Part shown: positions 45,960-54,528 of the stretch, one piece after another | Numbering within the stretch: position 1 is the stretch's first letter | How the letters are laid out: each line of letters starts with the position of its first letter | NCBI GenBank assembly: GCA_964410285.1 | Contig: CAYPFR010000005.1 | Location: forward strand, 156,382-220,381 | Reading direction: 5' to 3' | DNA: 64,000 nucleotides | Source of the DNA: Fretibacter sp964410285 | GTDB lineage: Bacteria; Pseudomonadota; Alphaproteobacteria; Caulobacterales; Maricaulaceae | Notes under the pieces: model-generated | Seen by the model: the letters and a program-made list of their open reading frames with translations, nothing else | The model's database searches: none | What the model was told of the DNA's origin: nothing | Position numbers and translations under genes: made by a program

Positions 45960-45987
45960 AACCCTCGTCATAGACGGGGGTTTTTTA
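45960..45987 (+). terminator. Rho-independent terminator of petABC
   Basis: AACCCTCGTC pairs with GACGGGGGTT (one T-G wobble) across an ATA loop and runs into six T residues. It is the clearest intrinsic terminator in the window and separates petABC from mtnP. Confidence 0.92.
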
Positions 45988-46036
45988 TTGCCCTAAACAA
46001 GACCCTGTATGGGGATTAACAGCATAAGGACGCATA

Positions 46037-46924
46037 ATGAAACAAGATGAATGGGTACTGGGTATCCTTGGCGGATCGGGACTTTATGATATCGAAGGCC
46101 TTGAAAATATGGAGTGGTTAGAGATTGAAACGCCATGGGGCGCGCCGTCCGATGCAATTTTATTCGCGGAATATGAAGGTATAAAATTGCGGTTCCTGCC
46201 GCGTCATGCGCGCGGGCATAAACACACGCCCACTTCCGTCAATTACCGCGCCAATATTGATGCTTTAAAGCGGGCAGGTTGTACGGATTTGCTCTCTTTG
46301 TCCGCCGTTGGCTCTTTGCAGGAGCAATATGCGCCTGGAGATTTTGTTATGGTCGATCAGTTCATTGATCGCACATTCGCGCGGGAGAAGTCCTTTTTTG
46401 GTCCGGGCATGGTCGCGCATGTTTCAGTCGCAGATCCGATATGTGCGCGGCTTTCAGCCCTCGCGGGTAAAGCCGCTGCAAAGGCAGGCGCGAAGGTTCA
46501 CACGGGCGGGACTTATCTGGCTATGGAAGGGCCTCAGTTCTCAACCCGCGCAGAAAGCCAGATGTACCGCGCTTGGGGCTGTGATGTTATCGGCATGACA
46601 AATATGCCCGAGGCCAAGCTCGCCCGCGAAGCCGAGCTGCCTTATGCTACGGTGGCCATGGTGACTGATTACGACTGCTGGCATGAGGGGCATGGAAATG
46701 TGGACGTGGCCGCTGTCATTGCAACTTTGATGAAAAATGCGGATACAGCCAAAGGCACAGTCCGCGAGATCATCAAGCTCTTGAACGGCATTCCCCGCAC
46801 GCCCACAGCGCAGGGGATAGAAACGAATTTGGACGTGGCGCTCATCACCGCGCCCGAGGCGCGCGACCCAAAGATGATGGCTAAGCTCGATGCGATTTTG
46901 AAACGGACGCTAAATGCCGGCTGA
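46037..46924 (+). CDS. mtnP: S-methyl-5'-thioadenosine phosphorylase
   Basis: Phosphorolysis of methylthioadenosine to adenine and methylthioribose 1-phosphate, first step of methionine salvage. GILGGSGLYDIEGL at the N-terminus, FLPRHARGHKHTPTSVNYRAN near 52, YLAMEGPQFSTRAESQMYR near 162 and MTNMPEAKLAREAELPYA near 186 identify the MTAP group rather than general purine nucleoside phosphorylase. 295 residues. Its 3' end overlaps the acetyltransferase gene by 11 bases. Confidence 0.94.
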   Translation: MKQDEWVLGILGGSGLYDIEGLENMEWLEIETPWGAPSDAILFAEYEGIKLRFLPRHARGHKHTPTSVNYRANIDALKRAGCTDLLSLSAVGSLQEQYAPGDFVMVDQFIDRTFAREKSFFGPGMVAHVSVADPICARLSALAGKAAAKAGAKVHTGGTYLAMEGPQFSTRAESQMYRAWGCDVIGMTNMPEAKLAREAELPYATVAMVTDYDCWHEGHGNVDVAAVIATLMKNADTAKGTVREIIKLLNGIPRTPTAQGIETNLDVALITAPEARDPKMMAKLDAILKRTLNAG

Positions 46925-47390
46925 ATGGGAAGTCAGCCAAGGGTTTAGATCTGATTTTGCTGCGCTTGGTGAGCTCATGTATCTAGCTGTCCACGACGGC
47001 GACAGCCCTTATACACAGGCGCAGCGAAGAGCGTGGATTTCCGCCCCGCGATCCGGGGTAGAATGGGAGATCCGGCTTGGCGCGCAGTACGTGCTAATCG
47101 GAAAAGATGGAGACAAAAATACACAAGGTTTCATGAGCTTACGCCCAGATGGTTATGTTGATTTTGCCTATATATTGCACAATGCGCGCGGTCTGGGTCT
47201 TTTTCGCAGGCTTTACCTTAGCCTTGAGGCCCGCGCGCAAAAACAGGGCATAAAAAATCTTTCCACCCACGCCAGCCTTATGGCTATGCCCGCATTTGCT
47301 CGCGTTGGGTTTATGAATCCAGTGCCAGAGTCCGTAAAAGCGCACGGTCAATCTCTCAAGCGTTTTGCCATGAGCAAAGTCTTAGAGTGA
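46914..47390 (+). CDS. GNAT-family acetyltransferase
   Basis: Small acyltransferase of the GNAT fold. The acetyl-CoA-binding segment is RGLGLFRRLYLSLEARAQKQ near residue 95, followed by STHASLMAMPAFARVGF, the usual last strand and helix of such enzymes. The conserved Gln/Arg-x-x-Gly-x-Gly/Ala pattern appears as ARGLGL. 158 residues. Substrate unknown; translational overlap with mtnP suggests co-expression but does not show a role in methionine salvage. Confidence 0.8.
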   Translation: MPAEWEVSQGFRSDFAALGELMYLAVHDGDSPYTQAQRRAWISAPRSGVEWEIRLGAQYVLIGKDGDKNTQGFMSLRPDGYVDFAYILHNARGLGLFRRLYLSLEARAQKQGIKNLSTHASLMAMPAFARVGFMNPVPESVKAHGQSLKRFAMSKVLE

Positions 47391-47401
47391 GCGTGCCCGC
47401 G

Positions 47402-48748
47402 CTATTTTGCGGCTTTCGCAAGCCAATTCTCTAGCCAGTGAATGTCATAATCACCGCTGAGGAATTCAGGATCTTCGATAAGTTCCGCAAATAAGGGCAG
47501 GGTGGTATCAACGCCGGTAATCACTGTCTCGCCCAAGGCGCGGCGCAAGCGCAAGATCGCGCCCTCACGGGTCTTACCGTGAACAATAAGCTTACCAATC
47601 AAACTGTCGTAATGTGGGGGGATTGAATAACCCGCATATAAGGCGCTATCCATGCGCACTTTCATTCCGCCGGGTGGATGGTAATCCACAACACGGCCAG
47701 GTGAGGGAGCAAAGGTTTTCGCGTTCTCTGCATTGATCCGGCATTCAATCGCGTGCCCATTAAACTTAACGTCTTTTTGGGTAAAAGAGAGTTTTTCGCC
47801 ATTTGCGATGCGTATCTGCTCACGCACAAGATCAATGCCCGTTATTTCCTCGGTCACGGGATGTTCGACCTGTAGACGTGTGTTCATTTCAATGAAGAAG
47901 AACTCGCCATTTTCAAAAAGAAATTCGATTGTCCCCGCACCTCTGTAACCAATTTTTTTGATCGCTTTGGCGACAATCATGCCGATTTTACTGCGCTGCT
48001 TTGCCGTCAAGGTTGGAGAAGGGGCTTCTTCGAGAATTTTTTGATTGCGGCGCTGCAAGGAGCAGTCGCGTTCTCCCAGATGCACAACATTCCCGTGGGT
48101 GTCGGCAATCACCTGTATTTCAATATGCCGCGGACCCGTGAGATAGCGTTCTAGATAAACTGCCCCGTCCCCAAAGGCGGCAAGTGCTTCCTGCTGCGCG
48201 CCCATTAAGGCTTCATCAAGTTTCTCCGGCGTTTCGGCTAGGCGCATACCGCGTCCGCCCCCACCAGCGGCAGCTTTTACGAGAAGCGGAAATCCAACTT
48301 TTTTCGCAACGACGCGTGCCTCCTCCAACGACTCAACCCCTCCATCAGAGCCAGGCACAACAGGAATACCTGCATTTGCGACCGTCTGTTTGGCCGTAAT
48401 TTTATCACCCATTATCCGAATATGCTCTGCCGTGGGCCCGATAAACGCCATACCATGCGCCTCAACAATTTCAGCAAAGCGCGCGTTTTCTGACAAAAAT
48501 CCATATCCGGGATGGACGGCATCGACGTCTGCAATTTCGCAGGCCGAGATAATTGCCGGAATATTCAGATAGCTTTCAGCTGCACTCGCGGGGCCAATAC
48601 ACACCGACTCATCTGCGAGACGAACATGCATTGCGTCTTTGTCGGCAATGGAGTGAACCGCAACCGTGCTGATGCCCATTTCTTTACAGGCACGGTGAAC
48701 CCGCAGCGCGATTTCCCCGCGGTTGGCAATGAGAACTTTTTTAAACAT
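47402..48748 (-). CDS. accC: acetyl-CoA carboxylase biotin carboxylase subunit
   Basis: Carboxylates biotin on AccB with ATP and bicarbonate for malonyl-CoA formation. ATP-grasp enzyme: KVLIANRGEIALRVHRAC at the start, VKAAAGGGGRGMRLA near 160, the ERDCSLQRRNQKILEEAPSP block near 230 and FIEMNTRLQVEHPVTE near 285. 448 residues. The start shares one base with the accB stop, the common accBC pair. Confidence 0.97.
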   Translation of the reverse strand: MFKKVLIANRGEIALRVHRACKEMGISTVAVHSIADKDAMHVRLADESVCIGPASAAESYLNIPAIISACEIADVDAVHPGYGFLSENARFAEIVEAHGMAFIGPTAEHIRIMGDKITAKQTVANAGIPVVPGSDGGVESLEEARVVAKKVGFPLLVKAAAGGGGRGMRLAETPEKLDEALMGAQQEALAAFGDGAVYLERYLTGPRHIEIQVIADTHGNVVHLGERDCSLQRRNQKILEEAPSPTLTAKQRSKIGMIVAKAIKKIGYRGAGTIEFLFENGEFFFIEMNTRLQVEHPVTEEITGIDLVREQIRIANGEKLSFTQKDVKFNGHAIECRINAENAKTFAPSPGRVVDYHPPGGMKVRMDSALYAGYSIPPHYDSLIGKLIVHGKTREGAILRLRRALGETVITGVDTTLPLFAELIEDPEFLSGDYDIHWLENWLAKAAK

Positions 48749-49248
48749 TAGACGATGATAAACAGAGTTTCGCCAAATTCGACAGGCTGAGCATCTGAAA
48801 CGAGCAGTTCCTCAATCTTGCCTGATTTGGGCGCAGTAATGGGGTTAAATGTTTTCATGGCTTCCACCAATAGGACAGTATCACCTTCTTTGACTTTGTC
48901 GCCAACCTTGACAAATGGATCGGCATCCGGGCTAGGGCGAACATAGGCGGTGCCAACCATTGGTGATTTAACAGCGCCTGGGTGGGCAGAGACGTCAGCT
49001 TTGGCCGCTGCACTCACCGGAGCGGCGGCTGCCGCTGGCGCCGCAGCCGCAGCGCTCAGGGGCGCGGGAGCCGGGGCGGAGGCATGCACGCTCATGGCGC
49101 TATGTTTCGCGACCCGTATTTTCAAGTCGCCCTTCTTCATTTCAATTTCAGACAGTTCGGTTTCGTTCAATATATTGGCCAGTTCCCTGATAAGATGTGT
49201 CTCTGAACTGGGTTTTGATGATTTCGAAGGGGCGGGCTTTTTGGCCAT
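48748..49248 (-). CDS. accB: acetyl-CoA carboxylase biotin carboxyl carrier protein
   Basis: Carries the biotin arm between AccC and the carboxyltransferase. N-terminal Lys/Pro/Ser-rich stretch, an Ala/Pro linker (about 65-90) and the biotinyl domain with the attachment Lys in LVEAMKTFNPI near residue 130. ATG 49248 is preferred over 49266 because GAGAG stands just before it; this gives 166 residues. Second gene after aroQ on the minus strand. Confidence 0.94.
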   Translation of the reverse strand: MAKKPAPSKSSKPSSETHLIRELANILNETELSEIEMKKGDLKIRVAKHSAMSVHASAPAPAPLSAAAAAPAAAAAPVSAAAKADVSAHPGAVKSPMVGTAYVRPSPDADPFVKVGDKVKEGDTVLLVEAMKTFNPITAPKSGKIEELLVSDAQPVEFGETLFIIV

Positions 49249-49284
49249 AAGTCTCTCTTTTGTCATAGATAAGGGGGCTTTGGG

Positions 49285-49725
49285 TTAAGCGTCTAGCAGA
49301 TTCAAAACGGCTTGTAGCCCTAATTCATAAGATTTTGCCCCAAATCCGCTAATTGTGCCGCTCACAGCTTCGGAAACATAGGAACGGCGTCGAAAACTCT
49401 CGCGCTTTGCTGGCTGCGAAAGGTGCACTTCCGCAGAGGGTATAGATATCGCTTTGATCGCGTCATGTATTGCAACGGATGTGTGGGTATAGGCTGCGGG
49501 ATTTATAAGAAGGGCTGCCCCTTTTTTTCCGGCGTCTTGAATTTGATCGACAATCTCGCCTTCAATATTGGATTGACAAAAAACAACCTCATATCCACCT
49601 GCCTTCGCGAGTTTCTGACAGGCGGCCTCAATATCGGCTAATGTCTGTGAGCCGTAAATTTCTGGCTCTCTCTGACCTAAAAGGTTGAGATTTGGACCGT
49701 TCAGAATATAGATAGGCTTGGGCAT
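49285..49725 (-). CDS. aroQ: type II 3-dehydroquinate dehydratase
   Basis: Third step of the shikimate pathway, feeding the chorismate used by the trp genes. YILNGPNLNLLGQREPEIYG at the N-terminus contains the active-site Tyr/Arg loop; NPAAYTHTSVAIHDAI near 76 and EVHLSQPAKRESFRRRSYVS near 98 hold the catalytic His and substrate-binding residues. 146 residues. Upstream of accB-accC, the usual alphaproteobacterial order. Confidence 0.96.
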   Translation of the reverse strand: MPKPIYILNGPNLNLLGQREPEIYGSQTLADIEAACQKLAKAGGYEVVFCQSNIEGEIVDQIQDAGKKGAALLINPAAYTHTSVAIHDAIKAISIPSAEVHLSQPAKRESFRRRSYVSEAVSGTISGFGAKSYELGLQAVLNLLDA

Positions 49726-49804
49726 AGCAGAATCCGTTAAGTGCTAATATGTTAGCGTTCTGCGGCTGAGCCGACAACAGTGTATTTACAAAGAAGGTAT
49801 AGAT

Positions 49805-50008
49805 GTGACGATCACAATAAATGGTGAGGCCTACTATGACCTTGAGGAGGGTATGAGCGTCGCGGCCTTGCTTTCGCATCTCTCACTACCAGAGAAAAAA
49901 ATAGCGGTTGAACGCAACCGCGAAATTGTTTCCAAGTCAGCATTCGCGCAAACGATTTTGACAGAGGGCGACCGTCTTGAAATCATTCATTTTATAGGGG
50001 GTGGCTAA
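49805..50008 (+). CDS. thiS: thiamine sulfur-carrier protein ThiS
   Basis: Ubiquitin-like 67-residue protein that carries sulfur as a C-terminal thiocarboxylate to ThiG. Starts at GTG (MTITINGEAY), has the family core LPEKKIAVERNREIV and ends IGGG; the terminal Gly-Gly is the functional feature. Its stop overlaps the thiG start as TAATG. No TPP riboswitch was recognised in the 79-base gap upstream. Confidence 0.93.
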   Translation: MTITINGEAYYDLEEGMSVAALLSHLSLPEKKIAVERNREIVSKSAFAQTILTEGDRLEIIHFIGGG

Positions 50009-50781
50009 TGTCATCGGATAAACTCATCGTTGCCGGACGTGAATTTGCGTCGAGGCTGATTATCGGTACAGGCAAATATCAGGACTATGCGCAAAATGCG
50101 GCGGCGCTTGAAGCCTCGGGCGCAGATATGGTCACAGTTGCCGTGCGGCGCGTCAATATCAGCGATCCCAAACAACCCATGCTTGTCGACTTTATTGATC
50201 CGGCGAAATATACCTATTTGCCCAATACAGCAGGCTGTTTTACCGGTGAGGACGCGGTGCGAACCTTGCGGCTCGCGCGGGAAGCAGGCGGCTGGGACCT
50301 TGTTAAGCTCGAAGTTCTCTCCGACCCCAAACATTTATATCCGGATATGGAAGAGACACTCCGCGCGGCGAAAATGCTCATAGCGGAGGGGTTTGAGGTC
50401 ATGGTTTATTGCTCGGACGACCCCGTTTTCGCGCGTAAGCTAGAGGACCTTGGTTGCTGCGCGGTCATGCCCCTGGGCGCGCCTATAGGTTCAGGACTTG
50501 GCATTCAAAATCCAGTGAACATCCGCCTGATCGTGGAGCAATCAACAGTCCCCGTGATTGTCGACGCCGGCGTTGGAACGGCGAGCGACGCGGCCATAGC
50601 GATGGAACTGGGGTGCGACGGGGTGCTGATGAATACGGCGATCGCAGGGGCGAAGGACCCTATCCTGATGGCCTCAGCGATGAAACATGCCGTCATTTCT
50701 GGCCGTCAAGCCTATCTAGCGGGCCGTATGCCGCGCAAAATGTACGCAGACCCCTCTAGCCCACTTGCCGGATTGATCTGA
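50008..50781 (+). CDS. thiG: thiazole synthase ThiG
   Basis: Builds the thiazole phosphate ring of thiamine from DXP, dehydroglycine and the ThiS thiocarboxylate. TIM barrel with RLIIGTGKYQDY near residue 15, AVRRVNISD near 46, the Schiff-base Lys in LVKLEVLSDPKHLYPD near 97 and PVIVDAGVGTASDAAIAMELG near 183. 257 residues. Its DXP substrate also feeds dxr elsewhere in the window. Its stop overlaps the transporter start by one base. Confidence 0.96.
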   Translation: MSSDKLIVAGREFASRLIIGTGKYQDYAQNAAALEASGADMVTVAVRRVNISDPKQPMLVDFIDPAKYTYLPNTAGCFTGEDAVRTLRLAREAGGWDLVKLEVLSDPKHLYPDMEETLRAAKMLIAEGFEVMVYCSDDPVFARKLEDLGCCAVMPLGAPIGSGLGIQNPVNIRLIVEQSTVPVIVDAGVGTASDAAIAMELGCDGVLMNTAIAGAKDPILMASAMKHAVISGRQAYLAGRMPRKMYADPSSPLAGLI

Positions 50782-51626
50782 TGGAGTTCACGCCAGAGAT
50801 TTTATATCTGGCAGGTGTTCTGGGGCTGGTTGGCGCAGCGGCGGGCTTTTCAGCCGGATTATTCGGAATCGGGGGCGGAGCCGTTATTGTGCCCGCACTT
50901 TTTTTTGCTTTCTCTGCACTTGGGTTGTCCCCCGAAGTCACAATGCATACGGCGGTGGCGACCTCTGCGGCGGTGATTGTTGTAAATGCTGCGCGCTCAA
51001 CAGCAAGCCATCATAGCCACGGGGCCGTGGAGTGGGATCTGCTATGGCCTAAAAATCTGCTGCGCAGCTACGCCCTCTGGATTGGGCTTGGGTCTTTTTT
51101 GGCGGCGGTATATATCGCGCCGCGGCTTTCAGGGCAGGTCTTAACGATTCTTTTTGCTGCTATTGCCAGCGTGATTTCTGTTCAATTCATTTTCGGTCGG
51201 CCCAATTGGACTTTGCGCGCGAGTGTTCCGGGCGGGGCGGCCAGGCCTATAGTCGGTAGCAGTATCGGCGCCTTGTCCGCCCTGATGGGCATTGGCGGGG
51301 GGTCTATCACTGTGCCGCTCATGACCCTTTGCGGCATGCCTATACAGCGCGCTATTGCAACGGCTTCAGGTTTTGGTTTTGCAATCGCAGCACCCGCAAC
51401 CATCGGATTTATTATATCAGGGTGGGGGAATCCTGAATTACTGCCGTTTTCAATAGGTTACATTAATATCCTTGGATTTCTCGTCATCAGCCTCGTCGCC
51501 TTTGTGACAATCCCAGCGGGGGCAAAGCTCGCCCATAGGCTCAGCCAGAAGCGCCTTAAGTTTGTTTTTGGAATATGTTTGCTTTTTGTCGCGCTCAATA
51601 TGATCAGAAAAGCTGCGGCCGGCTAG
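50781..51626 (+). CDS. TSUP/TauE-SafE family membrane exporter
   Basis: Polytopic inner-membrane protein with about eight hydrophobic segments and two internally similar halves; the family loops appear as GLFGIGGGAVIVPALFF near residue 28 and ALMGIGGGSITVPLMTLCG near 168. TSUP proteins move sulfite, sulfonates, sulfoacetate or related anions. The substrate is unknown, but overlap with thiG ties it to sulfur metabolism. 281 residues. Confidence 0.85.
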   Translation: MEFTPEILYLAGVLGLVGAAAGFSAGLFGIGGGAVIVPALFFAFSALGLSPEVTMHTAVATSAAVIVVNAARSTASHHSHGAVEWDLLWPKNLLRSYALWIGLGSFLAAVYIAPRLSGQVLTILFAAIASVISVQFIFGRPNWTLRASVPGGAARPIVGSSIGALSALMGIGGGSITVPLMTLCGMPIQRAIATASGFGFAIAAPATIGFIISGWGNPELLPFSIGYINILGFLVISLVAFVTIPAGAKLAHRLSQKRLKFVFGICLLFVALNMIRKAAAG

Positions 51627-51645
51627 CCCTCATCTGGTCTTGTTT

Positions 51646-51671
51646 AGCCGCGTTGAGCGGGCTTAATTTTT
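51646..51671 (+). terminator. Rho-independent terminator after the thiSG-transporter run
   Basis: AGCCGC pairs with GCGGGCT (one bulged G) around a GTTGA loop, followed by TAATTTTT. It lies 20 bases past the transporter stop and overlaps the stop codon of the convergent protease gene. Confidence 0.6.
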
Positions 51672-52205
51672 CAGTTTAAGCGCGTCCGGCGTAACTTCTA
51701 TTTTTTTGATTTGCCCCAAATATGTCATACCCAAAAGGGAGACATGAAGCCCCTCAGGGATCACAACAGCACGGACATTTTTCACACGAATAGATCCCAC
51801 TTTAACGGATTTCAGCGTGGTGCTGGCCGCGTAAACCTGGCCGCCCGCTGTACTTACGGGGACATTATACTCAAGGGAACGTAGATTGATGCCCGCTTTT
51901 TTGGCGTCGCTAGCCGTTAAGGCAACTGTGCTCGCGCCCGTATCAACGAGAAAATTAATAGAGCGGTTGTTTACGCGTGCATCTGTCCAGAACTGCCCGT
52001 CGCGAGGGTTTTTCTTGATCCTCACTGCGCCGCCAGTCGATCGGCTGCTGGGCGAAGCGACCGCCTGAACAGGCACGATTGTTTCGGCCTGTTTAGGGAC
52101 AAGTCCTGCCGCCTCATAAATCGTGTGCCGATTAGAAACCGCAAAAAACATTAAAAGCCCGCAGATAATGATGCTGATGGCAGATTTGAAAATAGAATCA
52201 AACAT
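51663..52205 (-). CDS. retropepsin-like aspartic protease, membrane anchored
   Basis: Clan AA protease of the TIGR02281 type found in alphaproteobacteria. One N-terminal membrane helix (about residues 8-26), a linker, then a single-domain retropepsin with the active-site motif FLVDTGASTVALTASDA near 89. A single DTGA motif implies action as a dimer. The C-terminal SLLGMTYLGQ is the second conserved loop. Its substrate is unknown. 180 residues, divergent from the CobT-like gene. Confidence 0.84.
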   Translation of the reverse strand: MFDSIFKSAISIIICGLLMFFAVSNRHTIYEAAGLVPKQAETIVPVQAVASPSSRSTGGAVRIKKNPRDGQFWTDARVNNRSINFLVDTGASTVALTASDAKKAGINLRSLEYNVPVSTAGGQVYAASTTLKSVKVGSIRVKNVRAVVIPEGLHVSLLGMTYLGQIKKIEVTPDALKLKN

Positions 52206-52268
52206 TCAGTTTAACTAGCACAGGAAAGTTTCCTCAAAATAAAGATCTGCGAAATCTTTGGGGCACAG

Positions 52269-52283
52269 TTAAAGAAGCATTAA
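52269..52283. promoter_or_regulatory. possible CtrA-type site (TTAA-N7-TTAA)
   Basis: TTAA AGAAGCA TTAA matches the core spacing of the alphaproteobacterial CtrA box, in the 148-base gap between the divergent protease and CobT-like genes. The consensus C after the second half is a T here. A 13-base palindrome (AGGAAA-G-TTTCCT, 52222-52234) lies nearer the protease gene. No cobalamin riboswitch box was recognised. Confidence 0.3.
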
Positions 52284-52353
52284 TATTGGCATTTGCTACA
52301 CATCTGCTAACTAGGACTCCCCATTAGGCGCGCCGCCCAAACGAGACTTGTTT

Positions 52354-53328
52354 ATGACCACAAATACCAATCCTTTTGATGATTTTCGTGATCTCATAAA
52401 AACCGTGCCTCTAGCGGACGAAAAAGCAAGAGAAGCGGTTCGCGCAAAAATTAACAGCTATATTCCCGCCCTAAGTCCTTTTGGCCATCTCGCGCCCGTG
52501 ATGCAATGGCTAGCGGGTTGGCAAGGCCGCGGAGATATCTCTATTGCCCGCCCGCTCGTTGCCGTATTTGCGGGCTCCCACGGTGCGGCCGATGCTGTTA
52601 TGGGGGAGGACCCCGCCAAAGGCGCAAAGGCCCGCGTTGCGGGACTGACCAGCGGCCGCGCCGCTGTGCGCGGTATGGCGAGTAGTTTTGGCGCAGCCTT
52701 TAAAGTCTATGAGATGGGCATCGAATACCCCAGCGCGGATATGACCCAAGAAGCCTCGCTTTCCGAGCGTGAGTGCGCGGCCGCTATGGCCTTTGGCATG
52801 GAAATCGTGGCGGAAGGGGCTGATGTTATTGTCCTTGGCAATGCTGGCTATGGCTCCGCTATGGCCGCTGCAGCCATCGCTTATGGCCTGTTTGGCGGCA
52901 CGCCCGCCTATTGGGCTAGCAGTAATGACAAGCGCGCCAAAGACCGGATGGAAGCCATCATAGCTGCGACGACTTTGCACAGGACTCACTTATCCGACCC
53001 GCTGCAAGTCCTTCGTTGTTTCGGCGGACGAGATATTGCGGGCATGATCGGAGCTATCTTGGCCGCGCGGCACCAATCTATTCCGATTATTCTGGACGGC
53101 TATGTGGTCTGCGCCGCAGCGGCCGTGCTGCATAAAATATCTCCGGATTCCATTGCTCATTGTTATGCAGGGCATTTATCCTCCGAACCCGCCCACGGCG
53201 CATTGCTAGACCGCCTTAATCTGAAACCTATGCTAGATTTGGGGATTGGCGTGGGAGATGGAACAGGGTCCGTTCTTGCCCTCGGCGCTTTGATGGCCGC
53301 AGCGAAAGGATTACAAGCCGCCCAATAG
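52354..53328 (+). CDS. CobT-like phosphoribosyltransferase with altered active site
   Basis: Matches nicotinate-nucleotide--dimethylbenzimidazole phosphoribosyltransferase, which activates the lower ligand of cobalamin, along most of its length: VFAGSHGAAD near residue 71, FGGRDIAGMIGAILAARH near 223, IILDGYVVCAAAAVLH near 245 and HCYAGHLSSEPAH near 269. Two acidic residues considered important in Salmonella CobT are not kept: the GEMGIGN-type loop reads LGNAGYGS (Asn163 for Glu) and the GEGTG-type loop reads GDGTGS (Asp302 for Glu). The N-terminal PPGSLG region is also degenerate. 324 residues from ATG 52354. It may be a paralogue with another substrate. Confidence 0.78.
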   Translation: MTTNTNPFDDFRDLIKTVPLADEKAREAVRAKINSYIPALSPFGHLAPVMQWLAGWQGRGDISIARPLVAVFAGSHGAADAVMGEDPAKGAKARVAGLTSGRAAVRGMASSFGAAFKVYEMGIEYPSADMTQEASLSERECAAAMAFGMEIVAEGADVIVLGNAGYGSAMAAAAIAYGLFGGTPAYWASSNDKRAKDRMEAIIAATTLHRTHLSDPLQVLRCFGGRDIAGMIGAILAARHQSIPIILDGYVVCAAAAVLHKISPDSIAHCYAGHLSSEPAHGALLDRLNLKPMLDLGIGVGDGTGSVLALGALMAAAKGLQAAQ

Positions 53329-53418
53329 GCATATTTTTTCAGGCCCGGCAGAAAATAAGTTACGATTTTGCGCGCTAAATAGACCATAGTTTCGCTCAAG
53401 CTATAAATCAGAGGCACC

Positions 53419-54465
53419 ATGTCAATTTTTGATCATCCCGATTTCGATAATCACGAAAACATCACTTTTCTACGTGATAGAATGACAGGGCTGAGCGCGA
53501 TAATCGCCGTCCATTCAACGGCGCTTGGCCCTGCGGCGGGCGGCACGCGTTTCTGGCAATATGCGAGTGCCAGCGAGGGTATAACAGATGCACTTCGGCT
53601 ATCCAGAGCGATGAGCCTCAAAAATGCTATGGCCGGAATACCGCATGGAGGCGGCAAAGCCGTCATCCTCAAACCAGAGGGCGAATTTAACCGCGCTGAA
53701 TTATTCACAGCCTATGGACGGGGCCTGAACCGTACAGGCGGAAGTTATTATACAGCAGAAGACGTTGGAGTATCGCCCGCCGATATGAAAGCCGTTCGCA
53801 CGCAAACGGCCTTTGTTGCGGGACTGGAGGAGGGGGAAGCCGCCTCGGGCGATCCCTCTCCAATCACGGCGGACGGCGTGTTTCGGTGCCTAAAGCACGC
53901 CGTTTTTTGTCATCTCAAAGAAGCCAGACTGGACAATTTAACTGTTTCTATTCAGGGTCTTGGAAGTGTTGGCTACAGCCTAGCGGAGCATTTACACGCG
54001 GCTGGAGCCAAACTGATCGTCGCCGATATAGATCCCAAAATCCTAAAACGCGCCGCCCATGATTTTGGAGCAACGATTGTTAGCCCCGATGAAATTCATG
54101 CCGTGCGGGCAGATGTGTTTGCCCCTTGTGCCTTGGGCGGTGCAGTCAATGCGCAAACAATTTCAAGCGTCAATGCCAAGATAATTTGCGGAGCCGCCAA
54201 TAATCAACTCGCCGATGAGGATATGGGCGCTGCCCTTTTAAAGCGCGGAATTTTATATTGCCCTGACTATGTGGTGAATGGAGGCGGGATTATAAATGTC
54301 GCCTCCGAACTCTCGGGGCATTACGACCCAAAATGGGTTGACGGCAAGCTGAGCGGACTTGTGAGCACATTATCCGAGATCATTACTCAAAGCCGTAAAA
54401 ATAGTGCGCCGACTAATATGATCGCTGATCAGATGGCATTGGCGCGCATTGCCGCAGCTCGGTAA
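53419..54465 (+). CDS. leucine/phenylalanine/valine-type amino-acid dehydrogenase
   Basis: NAD-dependent oxidative deaminase of the Glu/Leu/Phe/Val dehydrogenase family. Catalytic Lys lies in MAGIPHGGGKAVI near residue 76; GLGSVGYSLAEHL near 176 is the Rossmann loop and DYVVNGGGIINVASEL near 281 is typical of leucine/valine enzymes. The length of 348 residues agrees. It would release ammonia and branched-chain oxoacids, or phenylpyruvate. Next gene is 63 bases on, same strand. Confidence 0.9.
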   Translation: MSIFDHPDFDNHENITFLRDRMTGLSAIIAVHSTALGPAAGGTRFWQYASASEGITDALRLSRAMSLKNAMAGIPHGGGKAVILKPEGEFNRAELFTAYGRGLNRTGGSYYTAEDVGVSPADMKAVRTQTAFVAGLEEGEAASGDPSPITADGVFRCLKHAVFCHLKEARLDNLTVSIQGLGSVGYSLAEHLHAAGAKLIVADIDPKILKRAAHDFGATIVSPDEIHAVRADVFAPCALGGAVNAQTISSVNAKIICGAANNQLADEDMGAALLKRGILYCPDYVVNGGGIINVASELSGHYDPKWVDGKLSGLVSTLSEIITQSRKNSAPTNMIADQMALARIAAAR

Positions 54466-54528
54466 GTGCTTTGTACTTCCAGAAAATGACGGCTCATCTA
54501 TACTCAGAATAGAAACTTAGGATACGAT

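Noticed and set aside
49726..49804. TPP riboswitch ahead of thiS
   Set aside because: The 79-base gap is too short and no THI-box-like pairing was seen.
52206..52353. Cobalamin riboswitch ahead of the CobT-like gene
   Set aside because: No B12-box-like sequence was found; only short repeats are present.
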